A DNA stretch of 64,000 bases from positions 1-64,000 of the forward strand of contig JAICUB010000022.1 in assembly GCA_025936045.1 (NCBI GenBank), in the 5' to 3' direction. The stretch is from Polyangiaceae bacterium (GTDB lineage Bacteria > Myxococcota_A > Polyangia > Polyangiales > Polyangiaceae). Below, one piece after another: positions 40,366 to 48,736 of this stretch. Below the pieces are notes generated by a model that searched no databases, was not told where the DNA came from, and saw nothing but the letters and a program-made list of their open reading frames with translations. How positions within the stretch are numbered: the stretch's first letter is position 1; every line of letters begins with the position of its first letter. The position numbers and the translations under genes were made by a program.

Positions 40366-41373
40366 ATGATTAGACCCAAGCTCTCCGTCGTGATCCCCGT
40401 CTTCAACGAGGCGGAGACGATCCCGGAGCTCGACCGCCGCCTGAAAGCGCTCTTTGCGTCGCTCGCTTCGATCGCCGGCTCCTGGGAGACGGTGTTCGTG
40501 GACGACGGGTCGCTGGACGCCTCGGGCGACATGCTGGGCGCGCTCGCCGAGACGGAGCCGCGCTACAAGATCATCGGCTTCTCGCGGAACTTCGGACACC
40601 AGGCCGCGATCACGGCGGGCATCGACCGGGCGGAGGGTGACGCCGTGGTCGTGATGGACGCCGACCTGCAGGATCCGCCGGAGGTCGTGCAGCTGATGCT
40701 CGACAAGGTCGCGGAGGGCTTCGACGTGGTCTACGGCGTACGCAAGCGGCGGCAGGCCGAGACGGTGTTCAAGCGCGCGACGGCAGCCATGTTCTATCGC
40801 CTCATCCGCGTCATGACCCGCGTCGAGATCCCCGCCGACGCCGGGGACTTCCGGCTGATGACGCGGCCGGTCGTGCTCGCGCTCCGCGCGCTGCGCGAGC
40901 AGCATCGCTTCGTCCGCGGCATGGTCGCGTGGGTCGGCTTCCGCCAGACGGCCGTCTACTACGATCGCGAGGCGCGCTTCGCGGGGGAGACCAAGTATCC
41001 GCTGCGGAAGATGCTCAGGTTCGCGATCGACGGCATCACCTCGTTTTCCGTGCTGCCGCTGCGCATGGCGACCTGGCTCGGTCTCCTCTCGGGGGCCGCC
41101 GCCGTGCTCGTCGGGGTCTGGCTCTTTTTCGTGAAGTTCTTGCACCTGGGCGCGGTGCCCGGCTGGGCGAGCATCATGGTCGCCGTCACCTTCGGCTTTT
41201 CGGCGCAGCTCGTGATGACGGGTATCCTCGGCGAGTACATCGGCCGCATCTACGAGGAGATCAAGCGGCGTCCGCTCTACATCGCGAACCGCGAGACGAA
41301 CCTCGACCCCATCGAACGCGACCACGCGCTGTCGCGACGCGCAGGGCCGGACGTCGACGGCGCGCAGCACTGA
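40366..41373 (+). CDS. GT2 glycosyltransferase, polyprenyl-phosphate type (GtrB/ArnC-like)
   Basis: The ATG at 40366 (MIRPKLSVVIPVFNEAET) gives 335 residues. An ATG at 40306 would add 20 residues that look unrelated. The GT2 core is clear: 'VFVDDGSLDASGDML', 'NFGHQAAITAGIDRAEGDAVVVMDADLQDPPEVV' with the DAD motif, and 'AGDFRLMTRPVVLALRALREQHRFVRGMVAWVG'. 'FAGETKYPLRKMLRFAIDGITSFS' and two C-terminal membrane segments (LGLLSGAAAVLVGVWLFFV, 'VTFGFSAQLVMTGILGEYIGRIYEE') complete the GtrB/ArnC pattern. It should load a sugar onto undecaprenyl phosphate. The sugar is unknown. Confidence 0.9.
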   Translation: MIRPKLSVVIPVFNEAETIPELDRRLKALFASLASIAGSWETVFVDDGSLDASGDMLGALAETEPRYKIIGFSRNFGHQAAITAGIDRAEGDAVVVMDADLQDPPEVVQLMLDKVAEGFDVVYGVRKRRQAETVFKRATAAMFYRLIRVMTRVEIPADAGDFRLMTRPVVLALRALREQHRFVRGMVAWVGFRQTAVYYDREARFAGETKYPLRKMLRFAIDGITSFSVLPLRMATWLGLLSGAAAVLVGVWLFFVKFLHLGAVPGWASIMVAVTFGFSAQLVMTGILGEYIGRIYEEIKRRPLYIANRETNLDPIERDHALSRRAGPDVDGAQH

Positions 41374-41392
41374 CGCGCGACGCCCGTTTCGT

Positions 41393-42523
41393 TCAACGTA
41401 GAACGCTGAAGCGGCGCAGGTGGAAGAGCGCCTTGTGCAGGGAGATCGCCCGCACGTAGCGCGCGCTCACCGGCGGGAACTCTTTGTACCAATTGTTGAA
41501 CGTGTCGTCGCGGCGCGCGACCTCGCGCCAAGTCTTGCGATCGTTGCTCACTTCGATGGCGAGCGGCACCGCGCGCTCGGCGCAGCAATCCTCGCGGTTG
41601 ATGATACGCACCGCCGAGAAGCGCTTTTTGCCCCCGAGGTCGAGCTCCACCCACGGGTGGTCTTCTTCCTGTGTGTGGAAGAAAAAGAACGGGCTCTCCG
41701 GGCAATCCTGATCGGGCGACTTGCAGCCGACGCCCGGATACGAGGAGCTCGTCCGATAAGGACGCCCGCGCGCCAGATCGCGCTGCCGTTCGTTCCAGGA
41801 ACGAGTCGAGAGCACGGCGAGGGCGATGACGACGAGCGCGAGCAGGAGGCCGCCCGTGCGCACGATGCGCTGCACGTAGAGCCGGTCGAGCCGTACGCGC
41901 GGCGCTTCCACCTGCGCGAGCAGCGAGCGGGCGAACACGGCGAGATCACGCGACTGGCGCGCTTGCTCTTCCGCGGACAGCGCGGCGAACTCCACGAAAC
42001 CGTCGAGCGCGAGCGACGCCTCGAGCACGTGCACGGCGCCTTCCTCGCCCGCGGCGGTCGCGAGCAAGGCTCGCGGTGCAGCGGACCAGAGCGCGGAGAG
42101 GCTCGCCGGCGGCGCGTCCGAAGCGGCGAACGGTGGCGGCTCGTTCGTACGCAGCGCCCGCTCGGCGAGAAGCGCCCAGATGACGGCTTCACGCGCGAGC
42201 TCACGTGCGGGGCCGTCGGCGGCTCCGGAGACCAAGCGCGGCACTGGCTTGAGCGCGCGCTCGGCGAGCTCGACGCACACCCACCCGTGCCGCAGGCACT
42301 CCTGCGCGCGCGCTGAAGGAACGCGTCCTCCTGCCTTTGCGTCTGCCAGGGTGCGACCACGCCAAAACCATTCGCGGGCGCGTCGAAACGCTCCCGGCCG
42401 GCGCGGCAGCGGCGCTGGAGGAGGAGTCGCCGGCAGAAGCGCCGGTTCGACCGGTACGGCGGGCGACGGCTCCGCGGGCGGCGACGCCGGTGCATCGCCG
42501 GAGCTCTGGTTGGAACCGATCAC
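41393..42523 (-). CDS. Membrane-anchored F5/8 type C (discoidin)-like protein, paralogue B
   Basis: Start GTG 42523 gives 376 residues. A Pro/Ala-rich N-terminus of about 45 residues is followed by a helical region like that of paralogue A, a transmembrane segment near 222-242 (GLLLALVVIALAVLS) and a ~130-residue outer domain. The shared signature is 'TSSSYPGVGCKSPDQDC', 'FFHTQEEDHPWVELDLGGKKRFSAV', 'NREDCCAERAVPLAIEVSNDRKTWREVAR' and 'PVSARYVRAIS'. The conserved Cys positions suggest stable disulfides outside the membrane. With paralogue A it brackets the DUF2079 and GT2 genes. The Pro-rich extension is specific to this copy. Confidence 0.72.
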   Translation of the reverse strand: MIGSNQSSGDAPASPPAEPSPAVPVEPALLPATPPPAPLPRRPGAFRRAREWFWRGRTLADAKAGGRVPSARAQECLRHGWVCVELAERALKPVPRLVSGAADGPARELAREAVIWALLAERALRTNEPPPFAASDAPPASLSALWSAAPRALLATAAGEEGAVHVLEASLALDGFVEFAALSAEEQARQSRDLAVFARSLLAQVEAPRVRLDRLYVQRIVRTGGLLLALVVIALAVLSTRSWNERQRDLARGRPYRTSSSYPGVGCKSPDQDCPESPFFFFHTQEEDHPWVELDLGGKKRFSAVRIINREDCCAERAVPLAIEVSNDRKTWREVARRDDTFNNWYKEFPPVSARYVRAISLHKALFHLRRFSVLR

Positions 42524-42609
42524 GCTGGTTATCGCTCCGAAAGCGGCCGGAAGCTAAGCAAGTGCCCCCCTCCGGGTCAAGGCGTCCGCGAAGGGACGGC
42601 AATCGAGGT

Positions 42610-44283
42610 ATGGCGCGGCGACGAAATCTTCCCCCCAAGCGCGGAAAAGGTAGCGATACTCGCGGCCCTTCCGTGGAAGAAGCCCCGCTCGGTCCCAAGC
42701 GCGGACGCGAAGCGGCCGGAGTCGCCGTTGCGCTCGCCGTGGCGTTTGGGTTCGCCCTGAGCTTCGGGCTGAACTTCGGCACCGGAAACCAGACGAGCTA
42801 CCTCTTGGCGGCCGTCCACCATCGCGATCCGAGCCTGCTCGGCCGCGACTGGTTCGTGACGGAGACGACGCAATATCACCTCGTTTACACGCGGCTCGGC
42901 GCGGCCCTGCTGACGCTCGACCCGAGCGGATGGCTCATGGCCGTGCTCAACCTGCTACTCGTGACGGGGGCGGGGCTCGCCCTTTACGTGATGTGCCGCG
43001 TCCTCGCGGGTCCGCGCGGCGCCCTTCCGAGCTTTTTTCTGACGATGGCATTCGCCTTCGCGAAACATTGGCCGGGACCACTCACGACTTACGTGTTCGA
43101 CGAGGCGTTCCAGCCGTCCGGCCTCTCGAGCGCCCTTTTCATCGGTGCGGCCGCGGCATTCGTGGCCGGGCGCTTCGGATGGTCCGGGGTGCTGCTCGGC
43201 CTGAGTGCCGTTTGCCACCTGAACATGCTCGTCTTGGTGCTGCCCACCTTCGCCGTCGCGCAGCTCTTGCTCGGGCGTAAAGGCAGTGCGCGGCGTCTCG
43301 CCCTGCAGCTGCCGTGGGCCGCAGCCGCCGCGCTGCCGTTCTTGCCGATGATGCTGCGCGCCAACCTGCCCGTGCCGCATGCGGACTTCGCGCGCCATGT
43401 GTGGATCGTCATCCGCTTTCCGCATCACTTCGCCGTGCGCGAGCACCTGCGACAATTCCTGCCCTTCTGCGGCTGGCTGCTGGTGGCGGCCGCCGTTCTC
43501 TATCGGTTTTTCCGGGCTCCGGAGGAAGCGGCGCTAGGGCGACTCGCCGCCTTGCTCGCGGGCCTCGCCGCGGTCATCGTCGCGGGGACCGCGGGCGCGC
43601 TGCTCACCGATCGCCTCGCCGCGGTGTTTGCGTGGCGGCTCGTGGCCCATTTCGTCGTCTTCTGTCAGCTCGCATTCAGCGTCATGGTCGTGCGCCTGCT
43701 ACTCGAGCCGGCGCTGTGGGCGCGGCTGCCGAGCGCGCTCGGGCGCGGCGCTCGCCTCGCACGGGCGACGTCCGGATACCCGTACGTCGTGACCGGCGCG
43801 TGCGCACTCTTGCTCGTGAACTACGCGGAGGGCCCGCTCGTCCGCATGCCGAGCCATTCGAGCCTGCTCACCCAACGACGCGACGCGAGGAGCGAGCTCG
43901 AATCGTGGATGCGCGAGCGCTCACCGCGAGACGCGCTATTCCTGATCCCGCCCGAGGAGGAAACGCTCCGTCTCCGCGGTGAGCGTGCGGTCGTCATCGA
44001 TTGGAAGAGCGTGCCGTCGATTCCCAGCCAGATCCTCGAGTGGTATCGCCGCATCTGCGACGTCGCAGGACGCGAAGTGCAGCGGGAAGCGGATCTCGCG
44101 AACTACGCTCGGCTCGACCCGCCCCGCCTCGAGGCTCTCCGCAGACGCTACGGCGTGGACTTCGCGGTCGTGGAGCGACCCGACGCCACGAAGCTCACCG
44201 GCTACACGCCCGTCTATTCGAACCCGGGCTACGTCGTGTTCGACGCCGTGCCCGAGCGCGCGAACGCACACGCGGAGCGCTGA
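42610..44283 (+). CDS. Multi-pass membrane protein, GT-C-like
   Basis: From ATG 42610, preceded by GAGG, the protein is 557 residues. The N-terminus is basic (ARRRNLPPKRGKG), then hydrophobic segments alternate with loops. An early loop has 'YLLAAVHHRDPSLLGRDWFVTETTQYHLVYTRL', and later segments include VIVAGTAGALLTDRLAAVF. The final ~120 residues are soluble and contain 'DALFLIPPEEETLRLRGERAVVIDWKSVP' and 'RYGVDFAVVERP', which resembles the C-terminal domain of DUF6798-type membrane proteins. It is the last gene of the glycan island, divergent from paralogue B. Transfer of a lipid-linked sugar is the favoured but unproved role. Confidence 0.62.
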   Translation: MARRRNLPPKRGKGSDTRGPSVEEAPLGPKRGREAAGVAVALAVAFGFALSFGLNFGTGNQTSYLLAAVHHRDPSLLGRDWFVTETTQYHLVYTRLGAALLTLDPSGWLMAVLNLLLVTGAGLALYVMCRVLAGPRGALPSFFLTMAFAFAKHWPGPLTTYVFDEAFQPSGLSSALFIGAAAAFVAGRFGWSGVLLGLSAVCHLNMLVLVLPTFAVAQLLLGRKGSARRLALQLPWAAAAALPFLPMMLRANLPVPHADFARHVWIVIRFPHHFAVREHLRQFLPFCGWLLVAAAVLYRFFRAPEEAALGRLAALLAGLAAVIVAGTAGALLTDRLAAVFAWRLVAHFVVFCQLAFSVMVVRLLLEPALWARLPSALGRGARLARATSGYPYVVTGACALLLVNYAEGPLVRMPSHSSLLTQRRDARSELESWMRERSPRDALFLIPPEEETLRLRGERAVVIDWKSVPSIPSQILEWYRRICDVAGREVQREADLANYARLDPPRLEALRRRYGVDFAVVERPDATKLTGYTPVYSNPGYVVFDAVPERANAHAER

Positions 44284-44459
44284 CGTCCGGCGAGTCGGGC
44301 GAAGTGGGTCTGACGGAACGAGTGCCCGCGGGCCGTCCGCGCCGGCTTCACCCACCCGAGCGTGTTCGACACGCGACCGGTCGCCGCAAAAACGAACGCC
44401 GCGCGCCGAGTTCGAGGTAACATCGCGAGCGTCGAATCGACGATTCGGCGGAGGCGAAC

Positions 44460-45326
44460 ATGAGACGGTTGTCACTCGTGATGGTTCCGGCACTGCTCGT
44501 ATGCGCCGCTTGCGGTTCGGATGCGGAGCCGCCCCCGCCCTATGAGCTCACGACCTCCGCCGTTGCCGCGTGGGCGCCGACCGTGAGCGCGCTCGCGGCC
44601 TACCTCTCGATTTACCAGCCGCTCGCCGTCTACGACGGACAACCGACATTTTCGGATCCGACTTGTCCCGCCGTCGAGCGCGACCAGGCGACGCTCTCCA
44701 TCACCGGCGATTGTACCGATTCGAACGGCATGATTTGGTCGGGCTCGGTCACGATGGACCTTGCGACGAGCACGCTGAGCTTCGCCGCCTTCGGCAGCGG
44801 CCACGCGATGCCGGTGAGCACGCTGAGCGGCGAGGCGACCGTCGCGGACGGCTCGGCCACGAGTCGCGACTTTTCGATCGAGCTCTCCGGCAGCGACGGC
44901 TCCAGCATCGACTACCAGGGTCACGTCGACGGCGCCTACGGCGCGCGCACCGTATGGAACGGCTCGGGCACCTTCGTCCGTAACATCGGTCAGACGAACG
45001 GTCAGGTCGACGCCGTCACGACGGATGAAGTCTTCGACGACGCCGAGTGCGACTCGCAGCCCGCCGCGGGGACCACCGAGCTCACCCTCAACGGCCGGAG
45101 CGCCGTCGTCACCTACAACGGAGCGCTCGACTGCGACGGCGACGGCGCCGACGTGACCATCGACGGCACGCCGAAAGGCAAGGTCAAGGGCGTCGGCTGC
45201 AGCGTCTCGCCGAACCCGGGCGCAGCAGGGGCGGCGGGGACGTGTCTCACGCTGATACTCGCGGGCGCATGGTTCGCCGGCCGGCGTCGCCTCGCCGCGC
45301 GCGCCGAAACGCGAGCTCCCGTCTAG
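44460..45326 (+). CDS. Lipoprotein with MYXO-CTERM-like C-terminal tail
   Basis: The ATG has GGAGG five bases upstream. The 288-residue protein begins MRRLSLVMVPALLVCAAC with a lipobox. The middle ~200 residues are beta-rich, with repeated 'ATLSITGDCTDSNGM', 'TVADGSATSRDFSIELSG' and 'TTELTLNGRSAVVTYNGALDCDGDGADVTIDG'. The C-terminus is VGCSVSPNPGAAGAAGTCLTLILAGAWFAGRRR, which has the Cys, hydrophobic helix and Arg cluster of a MYXO-CTERM sorting signal. The double anchor (lipobox and C-terminal tail) is unusual. I do not recognise the central domain. Confidence 0.7.
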   Translation: MRRLSLVMVPALLVCAACGSDAEPPPPYELTTSAVAAWAPTVSALAAYLSIYQPLAVYDGQPTFSDPTCPAVERDQATLSITGDCTDSNGMIWSGSVTMDLATSTLSFAAFGSGHAMPVSTLSGEATVADGSATSRDFSIELSGSDGSSIDYQGHVDGAYGARTVWNGSGTFVRNIGQTNGQVDAVTTDEVFDDAECDSQPAAGTTELTLNGRSAVVTYNGALDCDGDGADVTIDGTPKGKVKGVGCSVSPNPGAAGAAGTCLTLILAGAWFAGRRRLAARAETRAPV

Positions 45327-45374
45327 GCGGGAGCGCCGGAGTCGAGATAGGTTCGCGTCACTCTTCGAAGCGGA

Positions 45375-46295
45375 GTGTCCTTGAACCTGCTCCTCAAACG
45401 CATCCTCGTGGGTACTGCGGCTATCGTCGGCGCGCTGGCCGTGGCCGGCGGCGCGTTCGCCGGCTTTCAGGTGCACGCCTTTCACGCGAGCCTCGACAAG
45501 GTCTACGACGTGAAAGTTCCGAGCGTCACGCGCTCGAATGACCCGTTCGTGCTCGCGCGCGGCAAGCACCTGGCCGAATCGATCGCGCCGTGCGCGCTGA
45601 GCGATTGCCACGGCCCCGATCTCGGCGGAGGCAAGACGATAAACGTCGGGCCGCTCGGCCGCTTCACCGCGCCGAACGTCTCCGCCGGCGGGCTCGGTGC
45701 CGCGTACTCGGACGGCGAGCTCTTCCGGCTCTTGCGGCACGGCTTGAAGCGCGACGGGCGCTCGGTCCGCTTCATGCCGGCGCACGAGTTCAATTGGCTG
45801 AGCGACGACGACTTGATCGCCATCATCTCTTACGTTCGCACGCTGCCCGCCGTCGCCAAGGACAACGGGCCGTTCGAGATCGGCGTGCTCGGTGAGGTGC
45901 TCGACCGCTTCGATCTGATCCCGCTCGACATCGCGCGGCGGATCGATCACGCGAACGTCGAGCTTGCGCCGCCGCCGAACGCGGGCGCAAACTACGGCGC
46001 CTTCCTCGCGCGCGCGTGCACCGGCTGTCACGGCAAGACGCTCGCGGGGGGACCCATCCCGGGTGCGCCGCCCGATCTGCCCGTCCCGCTCAATCTGACG
46101 CCCGACGCGAGCGGCCTCCGCGGCTGGAGCTTCGAAGACTTCCGTCACACGCTGACGACGGGCGTGCGCAAGAACGGCAAAAAGCTCGCGACCATGATGC
46201 CGACAGCCGCCTACGGCAAGCTCGACGACCTCGAGATGCACGCGCTCTGGGCCTACCTCGCGAGCCTACCGCCGCGACCGTTCGGAGCGCGGTAG
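45375..46295 (+). CDS. Dihaem cytochrome c
   Basis: GTG 45375 gives 306 residues. A TTG at 45381, with GGAG five bases upstream, is a close alternative. An N-terminal hydrophobic segment (LVGTAAIVGALAVAGGAFAG) exports or anchors the protein. Two haem sites are seen. The first reads CALSDCH, a C-x4-C-H variant, and the second is the standard CTGCH. Likely distal Met ligands occur in 'RFMPAHEF' and 'ATMMPTAAYG', each ahead of 'LSDDDLIAIISYVRTLP' and 'LDDLEMHALWAYLASLP' helices. It is thus a periplasmic electron carrier similar to the cytochrome subunits of dehydrogenases. A HiPIP gene follows 34 nt later. Confidence 0.85.
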   Translation: MSLNLLLKRILVGTAAIVGALAVAGGAFAGFQVHAFHASLDKVYDVKVPSVTRSNDPFVLARGKHLAESIAPCALSDCHGPDLGGGKTINVGPLGRFTAPNVSAGGLGAAYSDGELFRLLRHGLKRDGRSVRFMPAHEFNWLSDDDLIAIISYVRTLPAVAKDNGPFEIGVLGEVLDRFDLIPLDIARRIDHANVELAPPPNAGANYGAFLARACTGCHGKTLAGGPIPGAPPDLPVPLNLTPDASGLRGWSFEDFRHTLTTGVRKNGKKLATMMPTAAYGKLDDLEMHALWAYLASLPPRPFGAR

Positions 46296-46329
46296 CCTCA
46301 CCCTCTCCGCCTCTACTAACATTGCCTTC

Positions 46330-46659
46330 GTGACGAAGACGAAATCGGCATTCGCAGATGGCTCGCTCTCGCGTCGCTCACTGCTCGTTCGAGGCGCGTC
46401 GCTCGTCGGCATCCTCGGCGTGAGCGCATGTCAGAAGGGTCCCGCCTTCTGTAACGACACGAGCGGCTTGAGCTCCGACCAGCAGAACACCCGCGCCACG
46501 CTCGGTTACGAGGACAGCTCCGATCAGCCGGGCAAGAATTGCGCGAAGTGCAGCCAATATCTGGCGCCCCCGAAGATGGACCAATGCGGCAAGTGCAAGG
46601 TGTTGCCCGGCGCCGTGCACCCGAACGGCTATTGCCGCGCCTTCACGCCGAAGGCGTAG
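46330..46659 (+). CDS. High-potential iron-sulfur protein (HiPIP), Tat-exported
   Basis: Start GTG 46330 gives 109 residues. The N-terminus has a twin-arginine signal (SRRSLLVRGASLVGILGVSAC), which also looks like a lipobox. The C-terminal region carries the HiPIP cluster: CAKC, then CGKCKVLPGAVHPNGYC, where CKVLPG and the terminal NGYC match the conserved last part of the family. The four cluster cysteines bind one [4Fe-4S] centre that cycles at high potential. It probably exchanges electrons with the preceding cytochrome c or a respiratory complex. Its 3' end overlaps the convergent histidine kinase gene by 17 nt. Confidence 0.85.
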   Translation: MTKTKSAFADGSLSRRSLLVRGASLVGILGVSACQKGPAFCNDTSGLSSDQQNTRATLGYEDSSDQPGKNCAKCSQYLAPPKMDQCGKCKVLPGAVHPNGYCRAFTPKA

Positions 46660-48622
46660 CGCCGCGCATGCCCGCGACGATCGAAGTGCGCCGCTCGACG
46701 CGCTCGTCGAGGATGCTGCGCACCTTGGCCGCGAGCTCGTTCGGGCGGTACGGCTTGCCGATGAAGTAAAGCCCGGCGTCGAGCACGCCCTGTTTGGCGA
46801 TGATGTCCTCGCCGTAGCCCGACGAGAACAGCACGGAGATGCCGGGCTGGAGCGACGCGACGCGCGAAGCGAGCTCCCTGCCGTTCATGCGCGGCATCAC
46901 GACATCGGTCACGAGCAGGTCGATGCGATTGGCGTACTCGGGCAACCGCCGCAGCGCTTCGTCCGCGCCCGCGCAGGGGAGCACGTTGTAGCCGAGCTGC
47001 TCGAGCGTGCAGGCGGCAAGCTCGAGTACGAGCGGCTCGTCCTCGACGAGCAGGATCGTTTCGGTGCCGCCACGAGAGCGCGACGAAGGCGGCAGCGGCG
47101 CTACGTCCGAGCTCGAAAGCGACGCTGCGTCCGGCTCGACCCGCGGCAAAAAGATCCGAAACGTCGAGCCCTGGCCGAGCGTCGACTCGACGGTGATGGT
47201 CCCGCCGTTCTGCTCGACGGCGCCGTACACGGTCGCGAGGCCGAGCCCGGTACCCGCCCCCGTCTCTTTCGTCGTGAAAAACGGCTCGAACAGCTTCGCG
47301 CGCACGACGTCCGACATGCCACGCCCCGTGTCGCTCACCCTCAGCATCACGTAGCGGCCCGGTTGCGGCGGACCGGGCGGCGCATCGGGCTGCGAGGTCT
47401 CGACGTTGCGCGTTTCGACCGTGACCGTGCCGTCCGCGGTGATCGCGTCGCGCGCGTTGACCACGAGGTTTACGAGCACCTGCTCGAGCTGGCCCGGATC
47501 GGCTTGCACGTACCAGACGTCGGGCGCGCACGCCGTCTCGAGCGTGACGCTCTCGCCAATCAGGCGCTCGAGCATGCCCTTCACGCGCTCGATCAGCGAG
47601 CTCAGGTTCACCGGCCGCGGCTCGATCACCTGCTTGCGCCCGAACGCGAGGAGCTGCCGCGTCAGCGTCGCGGCGCTCTCCGCCGCCGCGCTCGCACCGT
47701 CGAGAAAGTGCGCGAGACGCGTGTCACCCTCCACTTGCTCCTCGGCGAGCGTGAGGTTGCCCATGATGCAGGTGAGCAGGTTGTTGAAGTCGTGGGCGAC
47801 ACCGCCCGCGAGCCGGCCGATGGCTTCCATCTTCTGCGCTTGCCGGAGCTGCGCGGTGAGCTTCGCTTGCTCTTCACGCGCGTGCTCGCGCTCGGTCACG
47901 TCGAAGCCGGCAGAAGCGATGCCGGCGACGCGGCCGTCCACGTCGTAGATCGGGCGCAGCCGATACTCGATCGAACGGCCGACGCAGACGTCCCGGTACG
48001 TCTCTGTCGTGCTGCCCGCGAGGCAGCGCAGGTGACAGGCGAGCGGCTCGTACGTCGGGTCGCGCACGCCCCAAAGCTCGATCAGGTTCATGCCGACGAG
48101 CTCGTTCGGCTTCAGGTTCAAGAGCGCCAGGCCCGCGCCGACGCTCGACGTGAAGTTCAGGTTCCTGTCGAGCGTGTAGATGAAGCCCGGCAGGTAGCCG
48201 ACCAGGAGCTCGAGCCGCTGACGGTCGAAATGACTTTGCGCGGGCGTGCCGGCGTCACCGGCAGCGACGCGGCGCGGCTCGAGCCGCCGCCGCAACGTCA
48301 CGCGCACGTCGTCCGCACCGTTTGCGCGACGCACCTCCGCGTCCAAGAGTCGCGGCGGAGCCCCCTCGTTACCGGGCACCGCGACGAGCCCCGACCAGCT
48401 CATGCCGGACACGAACGCGCGGAGCTCGGGCATCTCGGGCGGATCGAGCGGCACCACGAGCGCCGCAAGCGGGTGCGCGCGCGCTGCCGGCTCGGCCCAA
48501 CCCGTCAGCCCGTCGAGTCCGGCGCCCCAGTCGGAGATGGAGCCGTCCCGCCGGACGAGGAGACTCGCTTCCTCGGGCTCCGTGCCCCCCTCGAGCAATT
48601 CTCGGGGCATGGACGCAGTCAT
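46643..48622 (-). CDS. Hybrid sensor histidine kinase with PAS domain and C-terminal receiver
   Basis: From ATG 48622 the protein is 659 residues. GTG 48631 is an alternative. The first ~110 residues are a divergent PAS-like domain and residues 135-245 a clear PAS ('LVGYLPGFIYTLDRNLNFTSS', 'DVDGRVAGIASAGFDVTERE'). The HisKA phosphorylation site is His277 in GGVAHDFNNLL. The HATPase shows NLVVNARDAI, DTGRGM and GAGTGLGLATVYG. A receiver domain follows from about 520 with acidic residues in LLVEDEP and the phosphoacceptor Asp573 in LLVTDVVMPRMNG. There is no membrane segment, so it is cytoplasmic. No DNA-binding output partner is adjacent. Confidence 0.92.
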   Translation of the reverse strand: MTASMPRELLEGGTEPEEASLLVRRDGSISDWGAGLDGLTGWAEPAARAHPLAALVVPLDPPEMPELRAFVSGMSWSGLVAVPGNEGAPPRLLDAEVRRANGADDVRVTLRRRLEPRRVAAGDAGTPAQSHFDRQRLELLVGYLPGFIYTLDRNLNFTSSVGAGLALLNLKPNELVGMNLIELWGVRDPTYEPLACHLRCLAGSTTETYRDVCVGRSIEYRLRPIYDVDGRVAGIASAGFDVTEREHAREEQAKLTAQLRQAQKMEAIGRLAGGVAHDFNNLLTCIMGNLTLAEEQVEGDTRLAHFLDGASAAAESAATLTRQLLAFGRKQVIEPRPVNLSSLIERVKGMLERLIGESVTLETACAPDVWYVQADPGQLEQVLVNLVVNARDAITADGTVTVETRNVETSQPDAPPGPPQPGRYVMLRVSDTGRGMSDVVRAKLFEPFFTTKETGAGTGLGLATVYGAVEQNGGTITVESTLGQGSTFRIFLPRVEPDAASLSSSDVAPLPPSSRSRGGTETILLVEDEPLVLELAACTLEQLGYNVLPCAGADEALRRLPEYANRIDLLVTDVVMPRMNGRELASRVASLQPGISVLFSSGYGEDIIAKQGVLDAGLYFIGKPYRPNELAAKVRSILDERVERRTSIVAGMRGATPSA

Positions 48623-48736
48623 CGCGAGCACAAACTACACCGAAACACTCCGTCTTTGGACGTTTTGTGAGTTCGAGCCCGCTTCTGCCTACAACCGCGG
48701 CGGGTGTAGTTCCGGGTGCGGCTAGACTCCGCCCCC

